From contig NC_091966.1 in assembly GCF_036711975.1 (NCBI RefSeq), forward strand, positions 16,375,501 through 16,439,500: 64,000 nt of DNA, written 5' to 3'. Position 1 is the stretch's first letter. Every line of letters begins with the position of its first letter. Shown piece after piece: positions 42,011 through 53,843 of the stretch. The translations under genes were made by a program, and so were the position numbers. This DNA comes from Onthophagus taurus (taxonomy: Eukaryota; Arthropoda; Insecta; Coleoptera; Scarabaeidae). The notes under the pieces are model-generated. The model had not been told where the DNA came from. It worked only from the letters and a program-made list of their open reading frames with translations, and searched no databases.

Positions 42011-44485
42011 TCATGAAAATCTTCAAAATTCACTACAAATCGCGCATTAAAATATTTTTAATCCCTTCGGAAATAGTTTTCAATAAACTGATTTGTTGGA
42101 CAAAGTAAAGTAGGAATGTTTTACTTTGTCCATGAATGTTTGTAATCGCCACAATTTATGTGTGAAACGTTTGAAATGTGTCACTATTTTCGAATGACTT
42201 TTAATCCCTTGTATATATAACAGTTTCCGGATTAAGCTTGTTTGGTTCCTTTTTTGTGATTATGAACTAGGAGTTATTTTTTGCACACATCTGATTAAAT
42301 GTTCTCATCACTTTCCTCCTTAATACTATCACCAGAAGAGACAGGATTTCATACATTTCTTTCGTATTCTACTTCTTCATTGTCTGCTTCATTTATTTCT
42401 ATTACTTCTACATTTATCATCATCATTCTTACTTTCTTCGGTTATAAACTCAGGTTTGTATATCATTCAATCACTTTTCCGGTCTCACATTCGGATTCAA
42501 CAAGTTTGTGTATTACATAAAACACTACATTGAGTACTACTACTGCATTTATAGGGGGTATTTGGGTTAATTTTATATTTTTTCTTACTTTATCAGTTTC
42601 AACTGGCTTATAAATGTAATAGTGATGACTTCGAATTTGGAAATATAATTTGACCGACCTGATGATAACTGGTAATTATAAATATTGGAGGGCAATCGAT
42701 GTAAGCGATTTGTTTGTTGCATAGCTTAATAAGTTGAAGAAAATATCCGATATATTTAAAATTGACTTGGTTTAGTATCGGAATTTCCTAAATAATGGTT
42801 AACTGAGAGAAAGAGTCAGCTAATAAAAAATATAGGTTATGAATGTTTTTGACACAGTCCGTTCATTTTCTCTTGAAAAAAATGTTCGAGTTTCAATTAG
42901 AAAGAAACCAAAGCTTTTTCAATCCGGTTATAAATTTCATCTGAATTCCCAAATCAAATACGATTCCGGACCGTATTCTAGGTCACATGAAAAATAGACA
43001 TTATCCTCCGGGTAGTGCTGTTATATCATCGAACATTTATTCGGGGCGAAGCCCCATGGGGGCTCGCGCGCGTACAAACGCTGGTATTGTAAAAATACGG
43101 TCGCCGTCGGTAATTTCCACACTCGGCACATATGAGACTAACGTAAAACTCTACACAGTTGTAAATTATTGATCTCTACGACTCCCCTTTTATTTATTTT
43201 GGTCTCCCTAATTTATATTCGGCCGGACGGAACCCATCGCCCGATGGCTTTTATTGTTTTAAACGCCGAACGACCCCCGCACCGATGCCACAGAAAAAAA
43301 ATAGAACGGTCAACGTTATAAGCCCCACGATGAACGTTCCGTTTGTCTCATCCTCTCTATATTCCCCACTTTTCAAATATCGACAAAGTTTTTACTTCTG
43401 GGGGAAAAACCTCTATAAAATTTCAAGAACTTTACAGTACACCAGATTCATTTTTTATTGGAAATCATAATCTTTTTTTATTATTTAAAATATTCATCAA
43501 TAATAAACTTTACTAATTACATCAAATATTCATTGAATTCCATTCAAGGCTACATCCATATTAGCGTTATCGTGATGGTTGCCATTGTCATCGGAACACC
43601 TACATAGAACATAAATTATATCTCAAGTATGTGATGATTGCGCCTAGTAATCGAGGGGACATTAAGCGGCGTCGGTGTTCGCTTGCGCGCCTTCCTCCAC
43701 GCGACTTCTTTGTCGAGGTCCCGTTTGGCTTCGGGTTAAATTGCATTCCAATCATAAATAAATAACGGCAGACGATTTTTCCACGAAACATCTCGACCGA
43801 GCCTCCGGGACACGATTACAAGACGTCAAAACGTCCGCGAGTTAGTAGAAATAGAGAGAGAACGAAGAAAGGGATTGGTGGAGCGATCTGAAGGAAGGAA
43901 TGGGCCACGTTGTTATTTATCGGCATAATTACATCATTAATTTTTAATTGTCCCGCGAATAATCGGCGCGATTGTTAACATAAAATTACCTGTCAAATCG
44001 CATTACTCCCCGAATCAATCATGGTGCTCATAAGAAAATAGCATAAAAGAAGAAGAGAGAGACTAAAAAGAGATGGTGAAGAATGGTGAGATGAGGGGAG
44101 ATCTATTAATATTGCGGATTTACTAGATTCTGCATCGTAAGGATATTGGGAATAGAGAAAAAATTTTAATGATGATGATACTTGATGGGTTATTGGACCA
44201 GCATGATACCAACATATATCGATCGTGTTAATATAGACTAATTTCCATACTATTTATGTAAATTGCTGTGTTTTAATTATTAATTTTCATGATGAGTCAA
44301 ATTTGTATTATTACATCCTTTGTAATCAAATCGATAAAAACAGCATTATAATGATGTGAATTAAAAAAATCATACCAACGTTTAGAAATGAATATGAAAC
44401 ATTTTTAATTTTCACTTTAAACTGTTTGAATGAATAAATTTAATGCACACACATTCGAATAGCTATCCACATTGTTGCGTTCTGT
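42011..44485. other. Non-coding sequence with two GC-richer blocks
   Basis: 42990-43330 and 43560-44040 are unique, GC- and CpG-richer blocks without long open frames, consistent with conserved regulatory DNA. The rest is AT-rich. Confidence 0.4.
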
Positions 44486-44734
44486 ATTAGTCTAATTTTA
44501 GTTCAATGAAAAATATACAACAATCTAGCACTGAATAACAACTAAAACTAACACTATACCTAGAACTAGAAACGTTCTGTCTTAAGAGACGTGCGGCTAA
44601 CCCAAATGTTTCTAGTTCAAGGTCTAGTGTTAGTTCTAGTTTTAGTTGAATGAAAAATATACAACAATCTACAGCGAGCTAACACTAAAATTAGAACTAA
44701 CACTAGACATAAAACTAGAAACATTCGGGTTTAA
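44486..44734. repeat. CTAG-rich palindromic repeat family, copy split by piggyBac
   Basis: Forward and inverse units (cacta..gacctagaac / ctagttcaaggtctagtg) ending acattcgggtTTAA at 44734. The palindrome continues at 46191 as TTAAccgtcttaagagacg. Confidence 0.85.
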
Positions 44735-46190
44735 CACGTTCGGCATGGCGTGGTATAGCATTAGTGCCTCACTGGCTGCTCTACCTTAGCCGGTGTGGCA
44801 TCAATGAGTGCCTCAGTTCATAAATTCAAAAAGACGGCATGATTTTTCTATTTGCCTCACTACAATGTTATATAAATAGACATTCAAAAGTACCACTTGC
44901 TTCTAGTTGCTTTATTTTGAGCTACATTTCTACCGAATGGATTTAACTAAAACTAGAACTAAAGTAGCACTATCACTAGAACCAACATTAGACCTAGAAC
45001 GGCGTTTCGGATGCCATGTTGCAACCTTCTTCAGAAACAAGTTTGTAGTGATTCTGTATTGTTGGCGTAGCAAACCACACATCGATTTCTCTTGTGTTCT
45101 TCCAATTTATGTAAGTTATTTGTTTCTTGAGGCTTCACCAGCAAGTTACTTGTAGATAAGAGTGTTTCGGCAATCTTACTCAAACCTTACTAAGTGTAAT
45201 TTCTTTGAATAATAAAACTACATTGACCTATGCAGAACCTAAAATTAGTTCAATAACTAATTTTCGATACCATTTAGTACCTCGTCTCAGGCAATGCGCA
45301 TATGCTTCTAGCTGGTCAGATAAGTCAATATAAGCTTTCGACTTTTTGTAGTCAAAAATAGCTAAAGGTTTTTCTATTTCCTTTCCACGTTGTTGAACTC
45401 GAATGATTTCGTCGGTATGTTTTGTTGTGAGTTTTAGCATAAGTGCTTTCTTGGGCAATCATTTCATGTATTTTCAGTTTTTAATATAAAACTTTTTTTG
45501 AATTTAATTTTGTTTGCCCTTACGGTTCTTACAAGATGTGTACGCCTTTTAAGCAGTCTTCTAGCTAAATAAACTCTGGTGTAATAGTTATCGGTATAGA
45601 CTGTTCTTCCGGAATCTAGAAGGTTCTTTAGTAACGATAAAACAACATTTGAAGAAACATTGCCATCTCCTTGGTCATCTTTTCCACAGTACACCTGGAA
45701 ATCATATGTGGTATACCTTTACTTGTACTTGTATACCTTTATGCTAAATTTATATTTCTTGTTTTTATGTACTGTTTGAACCTTAGACGCTCATGGAATG
45801 GCACTAACGTTTCGTCAATGCATATACAGCAGTCGGACGTAAAAACTTCTTGAAATCTTTCTGCTATTTTTTTCATCAAAGGTGTCAACATTCGGAGTAT
45901 ATCATTAGAAAAACTTGCATCTTCATTATTGTTGAAATGCCACATCCGCAATAGCTGTTCAAATCGATTTTTTGACATCACATTTTTCACTTTATTGGAA
46001 TATACAATATCGATACTCCAATAAGCCTTTAGACGTGGCAATTGCATTAGTCCCATCCACAAAAACTATAAAATGTTTGAAACTATGTAAAACATTTATT
46101 ATAACTTTTTTCCAGATAAATCCCCTACTGTCAAAATCGTTTGCTGTCCTTACTGAAAGAAAAATTTACTCTCCACCCATGCTTAAAGTG
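44735..46190 (-). mobile_element. piggyBac element with broken transposase
   Basis: TTAA duplications at 44731-44734 and 46191-46194. Inner ends CACGTTCGGCATGG and (complement) CACTTTAAGCATGG are matching terminal repeats. The minus-strand transposase runs in pieces: 46062-45739 (MGLMQLPRLKAYWSIDIVYS, CICIDETLVPFHERLRFKQY), 45694-45464 (RTVYTDNYYTRVYLARRLLK) and 45458-45228 (DYKKSKAYIDLSDQLEAY, RRGTKWYRKLVIELI). All three DDD-site aspartates are recognisable, but stops and frameshifts separate the pieces and the N-terminus is missing. A CTAG-family fragment and a hammerhead-like motif lie inside (44943-45041). Confidence 0.9.
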
Positions 46191-46194
46191 TTAA

Positions 46195-46263
46195 CCGTCT
46201 TAAGAGACGTACGCCTAATCCCGAATTTGTATAGTTCTAGTTCTAGTGTTAGTTCTACTTTTA
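46195..46263. repeat. CTAG-rich repeat family, continuation, interrupted by a LINE
   Basis: Continues the palindrome cut by piggyBac (ccgtcttaagagacg), then ctagttctagtgttagttct. It resumes after the LINE at 47158. Confidence 0.8.
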
Positions 46264-47157
46264 CTAGCCGTATAAGGTCATATTTAGAAGCGGGGATGAT
46301 TGGACGAAGGGTGGGCAGAGACTGAGGCAAGGACTCCTCAACTAAAAAGAGGAGTCCTTACCTGGTACACGCATGCTTCAAAGACAGTTGGATCTGGAGT
46401 AGGCATTGGCATTAGTGCACCAAATAGTTGCATTAAATTGTTCCTCAGCTCGGACATAACCTAGTTCTTGCTATAAACTTCTGCACCGCTTTGAACCTAC
46501 AAAAGGAGCAGAAAGGTGAACCCATAAACATTTTCAAAGACAGTTGTGCCGCCCTAAAGGCAATTCAGGCCTACACGTGTGACTCCGCACTGATCAGAGA
46601 GTGTACCAATAACCTGTGAGAAATCGCTAGGGGCAATGATGTTACTCTATGGTGGGTTCCAGGTTACAGAGACATTGAGGGCAATGAGAAGGCGGACATG
46701 CTGGCCAAAGAGGCAGCGAAAACGCCCTTCATTAGACCGCAACCCGGTTGTGGACTACAAAAAAGCCATCTAAAACAAGTAATCAACAGTTCGGAGGCCT
46801 CAAAAGTAGCCTTATGCTGGAAAGAACTTCCAGGTGACAAACTGCGAAGAGTATGATAACTCCGTCGCAAAACTAAACCAAAGAGGCTGAGGCCTAGCAA
46901 AAGGGATCTAAGGACGCTTTCAGGTTTCTTAAGTTGCAACTTTCTCTGCGTTATCAGAGGCCGCCTAAGACACAAAATTTTCGGTAAAGCTCTTTTGACT
47001 TCTACCGACCTAAAGGAACATGACCTTGGAGCAATACTAAGGTTCATTAAGAACCTACATTTGCCCTAAACTTATGGAGGGCTAAACTTACAATAGATCT
47101 TATAGGTCGTGGTGATGAGAGGGGCGCCCCTCAGCCCGGAAACAATAATAATAATAA
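46264..47157 (+). mobile_element. 5'-truncated RNase H-bearing LINE with exact target duplication
   Basis: Flanked by a 14-bp duplication TAGTTCTACTTTTA (46250-46263 and 47158-47171). The plus strand reads SCAALKAIQAYTCDSALI and DVTLWWVPGYRDIEGNEKAD (RNase H end), and AKEAAKTPFIRPQPGCGLQK. The 3' tail is (AAT)n at 47142-47157. Stops and frameshifts present. Confidence 0.9.
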
Positions 47158-47195
47158 TAGTTCTACTTTTAGTTCTAACGTTTACTTAATATTTG

Positions 47196-49654
47196 GGTTT
47201 ATCCTCACTTGGGCGTTTATCTTTATATTATATCTTTACAAAATTGTTATAGAAGTCATTTTATGATTTTATTCTATAAACGTTTACATAATATAATAAT
47301 AAATCAGTTTTACAGTCGGAAATAAAACTGTCATCTGTGCAACTTTAATATAACAAATCAGATTTTGAAGCGTTGAATATATAAACAATAAAATTATTTT
47401 ATAACTCCAAATTTATAACAAAAGTCGTAATAGATCTTTTTAATTGCCAATAACTCATTGTGATAACACAATGAGGATTCTTCTATATTATAAATTTAAG
47501 TGTTAATTACCTTTCTTTCCGAAATGAATATACAAGCCATTGTTTAATAAAATTATTAACCTGCATTTAATAAAAAGTTATCATAAATGATAACCCCGGT
47601 TATTAATTGCTTTGATCGTCATTTACATAATCGAAAATAATTAAGCATAATTAATGTAAAATGGATGGATTTATGTTTCACATCCTATATTTTGCGATGA
47701 AAAGGAAAGTAATTGCAAACAAATTTTTACCATCTTAAAATTAATCACTAGCTATTAATATAAATAACCTCACAATACTTTCATACTATTTACTTGTTAC
47801 AATTTGCCGTTTAATTAGTTTATAATGGAAACGTTTTCCTTAGAAATATAATAATAGAGTTGGGTTCCTCTCAAATGGCTTTTACTTACGATTAATTTCA
47901 TAACAAAAAAGATGAAATAATGCATCTTATAAACATCCTTATTGTTTTCTGGTGGTAATATGAACATTTATACTAGACGCGTTAAAGTAGGTTCTTAAAC
48001 TACATATATGAGACACCGACGCCGACTACGAAGTAATACACTTTTCGAAGGATAAAATTAAAACGTAGTCGTAACTTTTACGAGTGTTACTACCGTCGCG
48101 CCAAGTTTTAGAAAAGACTTTCGCCTTGGGAGTTTCGACCCGAAATGCTTCCTAAACAGTTAAAATGCAATATCCGATAATAAGCAACTTTTATATAAGG
48201 ACAATATAGGCGAAGCCGCTTCTCTTATTTATAAAGTGGATGGCGCTCGACTGTAAATATGTACGACGACTGGCACGCTATTAAATGTAAAGAAGTATAC
48301 TACGGGTAGAGGAGGCACTTTGGCGCGGGACGGCGAACTTTATTCGCGGCCAAGCGCCATTTTTAGTGTGTATAAAACTGAAAATTGAAAACTCGACGCT
48401 CCCGACCGAGGAATTATTGGACTGCATATGGGTTTCAAGTATGAATTACGTAGATGGGATGTAGCCTTACTCTCTTTCTCTCTATGTGCCTTAAGTAATA
48501 TAGTTTTTGCATTTTTTCGTATTCGATGATCGTTGTAGGGAAACCGGTTAGTGGCTGAAAAGGACCTGCATTAGTCCTTTTTCCCTCTTCAAGTGCGTAA
48601 GTTCTTAACAATTGTTGTGGACTTGATGTAGTAACCTATTGTTAACTAATGTACCTACTCTTACTTATGTAAGTACAGAAATATCCAAAAAAATCCAACT
48701 CGAGTTATTCCCCAAGTTTTTCTATTCCATGTTCATAGATAATCTCGGGGTATTTCCCTATATATCTAGTAATATCATAATATCTATGAAGTCTGTACGA
48801 TGTATAAATCAAGGACGGTAGTTCTAATTTTAATTGTTATTCAATGGCAGATTATATTTTTATTGAACTAATGACCATGACCTAAATTCAACTCAGACAC
48901 TAGCAGTTAGAATGCACTTGATTGCTTTTCCACAGTTTCACAAATTTGAAGATGAAGGTGTTCATTAACGCCACAGTCATTATCACCAAATATTTAAATT
49001 CAACATAATTATTCAAAATTGCAAACGTGTTACCATGAGAGATACAGTTTCACTTAAGTTGTGTAATATATTTTCCAGGAATTTTTGTAAATGAGTTTTA
49101 CTTAAAATTTTATATAGTCGGAAGGTTTTTACTGTGCAACAACAAAAAATAAACAGTGTAACCTAACCCTAAAAGCGCAGGCATATGAAGGACCGAATGT
49201 TTTCATATCAATAGAAGTTGCAGAAATTAAACCCTGTTTCTGAGACAAATCAGCAGACTGTACAGGATTTCTCTAAAGGCAATCTTTGCCTCATACGCTT
49301 ACCTAAAAGTATTCATATTTTCCTACAATGTATCTTCGTTACATGTTTTTATCATTGTAATGATTATAGATAATGCATGAATTTTAAACACAGAAATTGA
49401 TGACATTGTATATGACAAACAATTTGTCGGTGATATTTCGGGTTTCTTTTCATTACCATTTGCGCGTCCGCTGTCCCATTGCGTTGTGGAAATAACTATT
49501 GCCTTTCTAAGTGTGTTTGAATTAAGTTATAAATAACGCTGCTGTTTGGGTAAATCCCAGAAATTGTTCTATGCTATTAATTAACATAACATAACAAACA
49601 GTTAACAAACACTGCGACTTATCTGGGTTCAAACAATTTCATACATTAAACTTT
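47196..49654. other. AT-rich sequence with a GC-richer block and a CTAG-family copy
   Basis: 47990-48480 is a unique GC/CpG-richer block without ORFs (candidate regulatory DNA). 48690-48870 is a repeat copy with the leader aactcgagttattcccc, also seen at 63751. 48900-49654: nothing recognised. Confidence 0.45.
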
Positions 49655-50155
49655 GTCATTGTCAAAGCTTTTGACACTATTGGATATGCTTTGCGATAGT
49701 TAAAAATAGACTGCGGATGTTTATTCGACGTTGAGATCTATCAATCTTAGGCCATGAAATTGCCACTTGCCTGTTTAAATCTAGACAGATTAATCGTGCT
49801 ACAGGGTAGTATATTATTATTTTCTTGTGAAACAAGTAAAATGTCATATGATGATTTACCACTACACGCATCTTTTGAGTACCAGAATTATGAGGATGCT
49901 TTCAGCAAGTTGCGAGAAATCTTAAATATTAATGATTTTGAGTTGAAGAATAACATAGCCTTAATCCTTGCAAATCAGCTGTAATCCTGTTTGGATGTGA
50001 TAGACCATGTAAGACTGGAGGTTGGAGGGGTTCGGTACCTACAAAGCCTCCAAGGTGGCAAAAACCACATGTTTTGGATAAAATGATAGAGGCATTTAGA
50101 CAGTTTTGTGTGTTCTCTATAAAAGACAACTAAAAAAGCTGGAGGCAGGGTTTGT
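49655..50155 (+). repeat. Tandem duplication of about 0.5 kb, unit 1
   Basis: Unit 1 (49655-50155) is repeated directly as unit 2 (50157-50621, continuing at 51145-51185 after a MITE). Each unit holds an open frame of 76 codons from ATG (49754-49984, 50270-50500), starting MKLPLACLNLDRLIVLQGS. By eye the two frames differ by about 5 synonymous and 7 amino-acid changes, which does not argue for strong constraint. Product not recognised. Confidence 0.8.
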
Positions 50156-50156
50156 A

Positions 50157-51185
50157 TCACTGTCAAAGCTTTTGACACTGTTGGATATGCTGCGTTGTGT
50201 TTAGCTTTGCGATAGTTAAAAATAGACTGCGGATGTTCATTTGACGTTGAGATCTATCAATCTTAGGCCATGAAATTGCCACTTGCCTGTTTAAATCTAG
50301 ATAGATTAATAGTGCTACAGGGTAGTATCTTATTATTTTCTTATGAGACAAGCAAAATGTCATATGATGATTTACCACTACAAGCATCTTTTGAGTACGA
50401 GAATTATGAGGATGCTTCCAGCAAGTTGCAAGAAACCTTAAATATTAATGATTTTGAGTTGAAGAATAACATAGCCTTAATCCTTGCAAATCGGCTGTAA
50501 TGCTGTTTGGATGTGACCATATACGACTGGAGATTCGTAACCTACAAAGCCTCAAAGGTGGCAGAAAACCACACGTTTTGGATGAAACGATAGAGGAGTT
50601 TAGAGAATTTTGTGTTCTCTACAGGGTGATTCAAAAAACCGCTGACAGACTTCTAGAGTAGATAAATTAAGATGAATAGTCTTAATATACATGGGGTCGC
50701 AAATGCCTCGTTGGCGAGATATAGTGGATCAAAGTTTCTTTAAAATTAAACATTATCTGCAATAAAAAGCACTTTTTTAAAAATATTGTCTACGCCATTG
50801 CTTTTTACTCGTGTAAAGTGATCAATTATCTATCAATTGGTCTCTTACAAAACTTTGATCAAAGCAAGAGTTTTTAAGAAAAACACGTTTGTAGAAAATT
50901 TGTTAATTCAATCAAAAACTGTTCCTTTAATCAAAGTTTTGTAAGAGACCAATTGATAGATAATTGATCACTTTACACGAAAATACTGCGTTTGACAAAA
51001 TTAGCAGTGGAGTTGAAAATATTTTTAAAAAAGGGCTTTTTATTGCAGGCATTTGCGACCCCATGTATATTAAGACTTTTCATCTTAATTTTTGATGTAT
51101 TTCCTGCCCTAGAAGTTTGTCAGCGATTTTTTTGAATCACCCTGTATAAAAGTCAACTAAAAAGCTAGAGATGGGGTTTGTATCC
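50157..51185 (+). repeat. Tandem duplication of about 0.5 kb, unit 2, interrupted by a MITE
   Basis: Second unit of the 49655-50155 duplication, with MITE 50622-51144 inserted at ttctcTAtaaaag. The same site is uninterrupted in unit 1 (about 50112-50124). Confidence 0.85.
50622..51144. mobile_element. Palindromic MITE, CAGGGTGATTCAAAAAA family
   Basis: Ends CAGGGTGATTCAAAAAA and TTTTTTGAATCACCCTG, TA duplicated on both sides (50620-50621, 51145-51146). Further inverted words inside (gtaaagtgatcaattatc and its complement) make almost the whole element a foldback. No ORF. Confidence 0.95.
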
Positions 51186-53152
51186 ACAACAAACGTTGTT
51201 ACAAATTTTATGACACATGGTGCAAGGTTTACTACCGAACGAATTTTTGTATCAATATGTAGGAGTCGACGAAGGAAGAAGAATTTGTTAGAATCTAAAC
51301 GAAAATATCCCTAATGATTGAATTGGATGATATAATCAATTCGATATGGTACAGTTTTCCTGCTGTTCCAGTTCATCCAATTTTTCTGTATGCAATGCGA
51401 TTTCTTTTAAGATCAAGGATGTTTTACGAACCACTAACACCAAGAACTTCACATGAACTTCGATAACTTATTACTATAGCGTGTATTACAACATCCATCG
51501 AGATAAACTGCTTCGTGTATAGGTGAAGAGTTCACATCGAGTGTTTATTGTAATGATCTGTTCAAAAATTTGAACACTTACATTTTTAGTGTAACGTCAT
51601 TTAATATACCTAACTACAATACTTCTTGAATTATAAAAAGTCTGAAATGAAGTAATGCTATCTTTTAAGTAATTAATGGTAATATTAGAGTAGCTATTTA
51701 TTTTTATTCTTCCTCAAGTGGAATCCCGTCGATTGAAACAGATAAATCGAATGCCCGCCTGAGGTACTTCTCGTTCCGTTTTGTATAACCTCCCGCCTCG
51801 ACTACTCGCGGCGTTAAATAATATAATCCTGGATATCTCAGCGGGATTTTATGGCTTCGCACGTTCTCCTCGTAGCAAGTTCAATCTGGACGCGGTACGA
51901 TGACAGATGCGGCCCGATATTAATATCGATTGAACGAGAAAGAAGCTAATTGTTTCGCGAGGGAATTGTTTTGCCTCAGGAATAATTTTGAGTTAGTTAC
52001 AACATTACCAATGCGATTGTAAATTAGAAAATATAGCAATTTATTAAGATTTTCGAAATGGCAATTAAATTTATTATGAGTGTATAAAGTATTCGTTTCT
52101 TTGTTTTAGGAATCGTACCTGTCAGCCATTATTCTTTGGAATAACGTAAGGGGAAAGAGGCCGTAAATACGAGGTAAAGCAAACATTACAGTTTAAACAT
52201 TAAGAGCTTTGGTTGTACGCGGCGCGGTTCTCACCGCATTTATTTTCGAGTTGTAAAAGATTTCCCACTTTGCATATTATAGCGCTGAGCAAATATAGTA
52301 AACGCGTTAATCTTCCATTCTGTTGTACGTACGTACGGACCATTTTATGTTTCCGCGCCCGCGGAATTTATGGCAGCCTACTGTTGCGCATATCAAATTC
52401 GATCGGCACGTTTTAAAACAAACGGAGAAAGAGAAACCTTTGTGCGTTTTTTAAACCGACTTCCGACTACCGTTAAAACTTACTATACTTACCGTATCAA
52501 TTAACACTTTGTTCTTTTAAACAAATTGATTTAGAAATTTAGGTTTTTTTTGTTTAAATTTTTCTAATGAGATTAGTAGGTAATTGTGTAATAAGTGAAG
52601 AAAGTGAACAGTTGGGTAGGAATCGCAAAATCATTGTGAAATCAGTGTAAGGACACTTTCGGTGAACCGACGTCGGGTTGAGTCGAGGGGCAGGAGTGGG
52701 TCGACGGGGGGTTGCGCCTGTTGCGAGGATTTCGTTCTCGGGCCGACGCTGCTGCCGCCGGGGGCGTCCGCCTGTTCGCCCGTAAACCGCACATTTACAC
52801 AGTTCTTGACTCGCAATTTTATTGTTAACATTTTGCGGGCTCACTCGTCCCTTTTCGCTTTTCCTATCTAGCTCGTTCGTCCACAATAATACCATTAAAA
52901 GCTTGGTCACCTCGTTCTTTACTGTAATCATAACGGGGTGGTTTCGACGCCTCACTTATACATAAATTTAATTACCCACTCGTCAAATTAACAATTCGGA
53001 ATATTAAACTAATACAATACTATAACATTAAAACAAATTAACTCATGAACTATTATACTCTATTTTTTTAATTCGGAGGAGTGTTTTCAAATTTAAGCGC
53101 CAAAAGATGGGTTGCTATTGGTCAGTTTTAAGCAAAAATTACACTAGGAAAA
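51186..53152. other. Non-coding sequence with two GC-rich blocks
   Basis: 51720-52450 and 52600-52920 are GC/CpG-rich and unique. The second contains short open frames on both strands and might be an alternative first exon, but no domain is seen. Confidence 0.4.
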
Positions 53153-53840
53153 TTAAACTAAAACTAGAACTAACACTAGACCTAGAACTAGAAACTTTCG
53201 GGTTAAGCTGTGCGTTTGTCTTCGAACTTGCTTGACTTCGAACTTGTTTCTGAAGAAGGTTGCAACATGGCATCCGAAACGTCTAAAACTTTCTAGTTAT
53301 AGGTCTAGTGCTAGTTCTAGTTTTAGTTCAATAAAAATATAGAACATAATAGAACTAACTAATAGAACACTAGAACTAACACTAGACCGAGAACTAGAAA
53401 CATTCGGGTTTAGCCGCACATCTCTCAAGACGGCTAAACCCGAATGATTCTAGTTCTAGGTCTTGTGTTAGTTCTAGTTTTAGTTCAATAAAAATATACA
53501 ACATAGTAATATCTTATGTTAAAATATTATAATACCTAGAACTAACACAAGACCTACAACTAGAATCATTCAGGTTTAGCCGTCTTAAGAGGGTTTAGTG
53601 TGGCTAAACCCGAATGATTCTAGTTCTAGGTCTTGTGTTAGTTCTAGTGATTACATTACATTACATAGTCTACATATCGGGTAGGCGGATCAATCAATCT
53701 TGCACCGCGACCCTAAGAATCTATTGTACCTTATTGTACCCTATTGGTCTTGTGTTAGTTCTAGTGGTAGGTAGTGCTAGTTAGCATAAGATATTGCTAT
53801 GTTGAATATGTTTATTGAACAAAAATTAGAACTAATTATT
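53153..53840. repeat. CTAG-rich palindromic repeat family, largest cluster
   Basis: Several units in both orientations (53153-53215, 53284-53649, 53746-53840), including a full palindrome attcgggtttagccgcacat / aagacggctaaacccgaat at 53400-53445. The leader 53241-53283 carries the hammerhead-like motif. Interrupted by a short LINE tail at 53650-53745. Confidence 0.9.
53650..53745 (-). mobile_element. 96-bp LINE 3' end with 21-bp target duplication
   Basis: Same family as 33441-34891: attacattacattacatag tail and the cgggtaggcggatcaatcaa stretch. Flanked by an exact 21-bp direct repeat at 53629-53649 and 53746-53766. Confidence 0.85.
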
Positions 53841-53843
53841 ACA

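Noticed and set aside
52554..52955. 133-codon minus frame and overlapping 69-codon plus frame
   Set aside because: Both frames depend on the GC-rich composition, and neither shows a recognisable domain. Kept only as possible non-coding exon or regulatory block.
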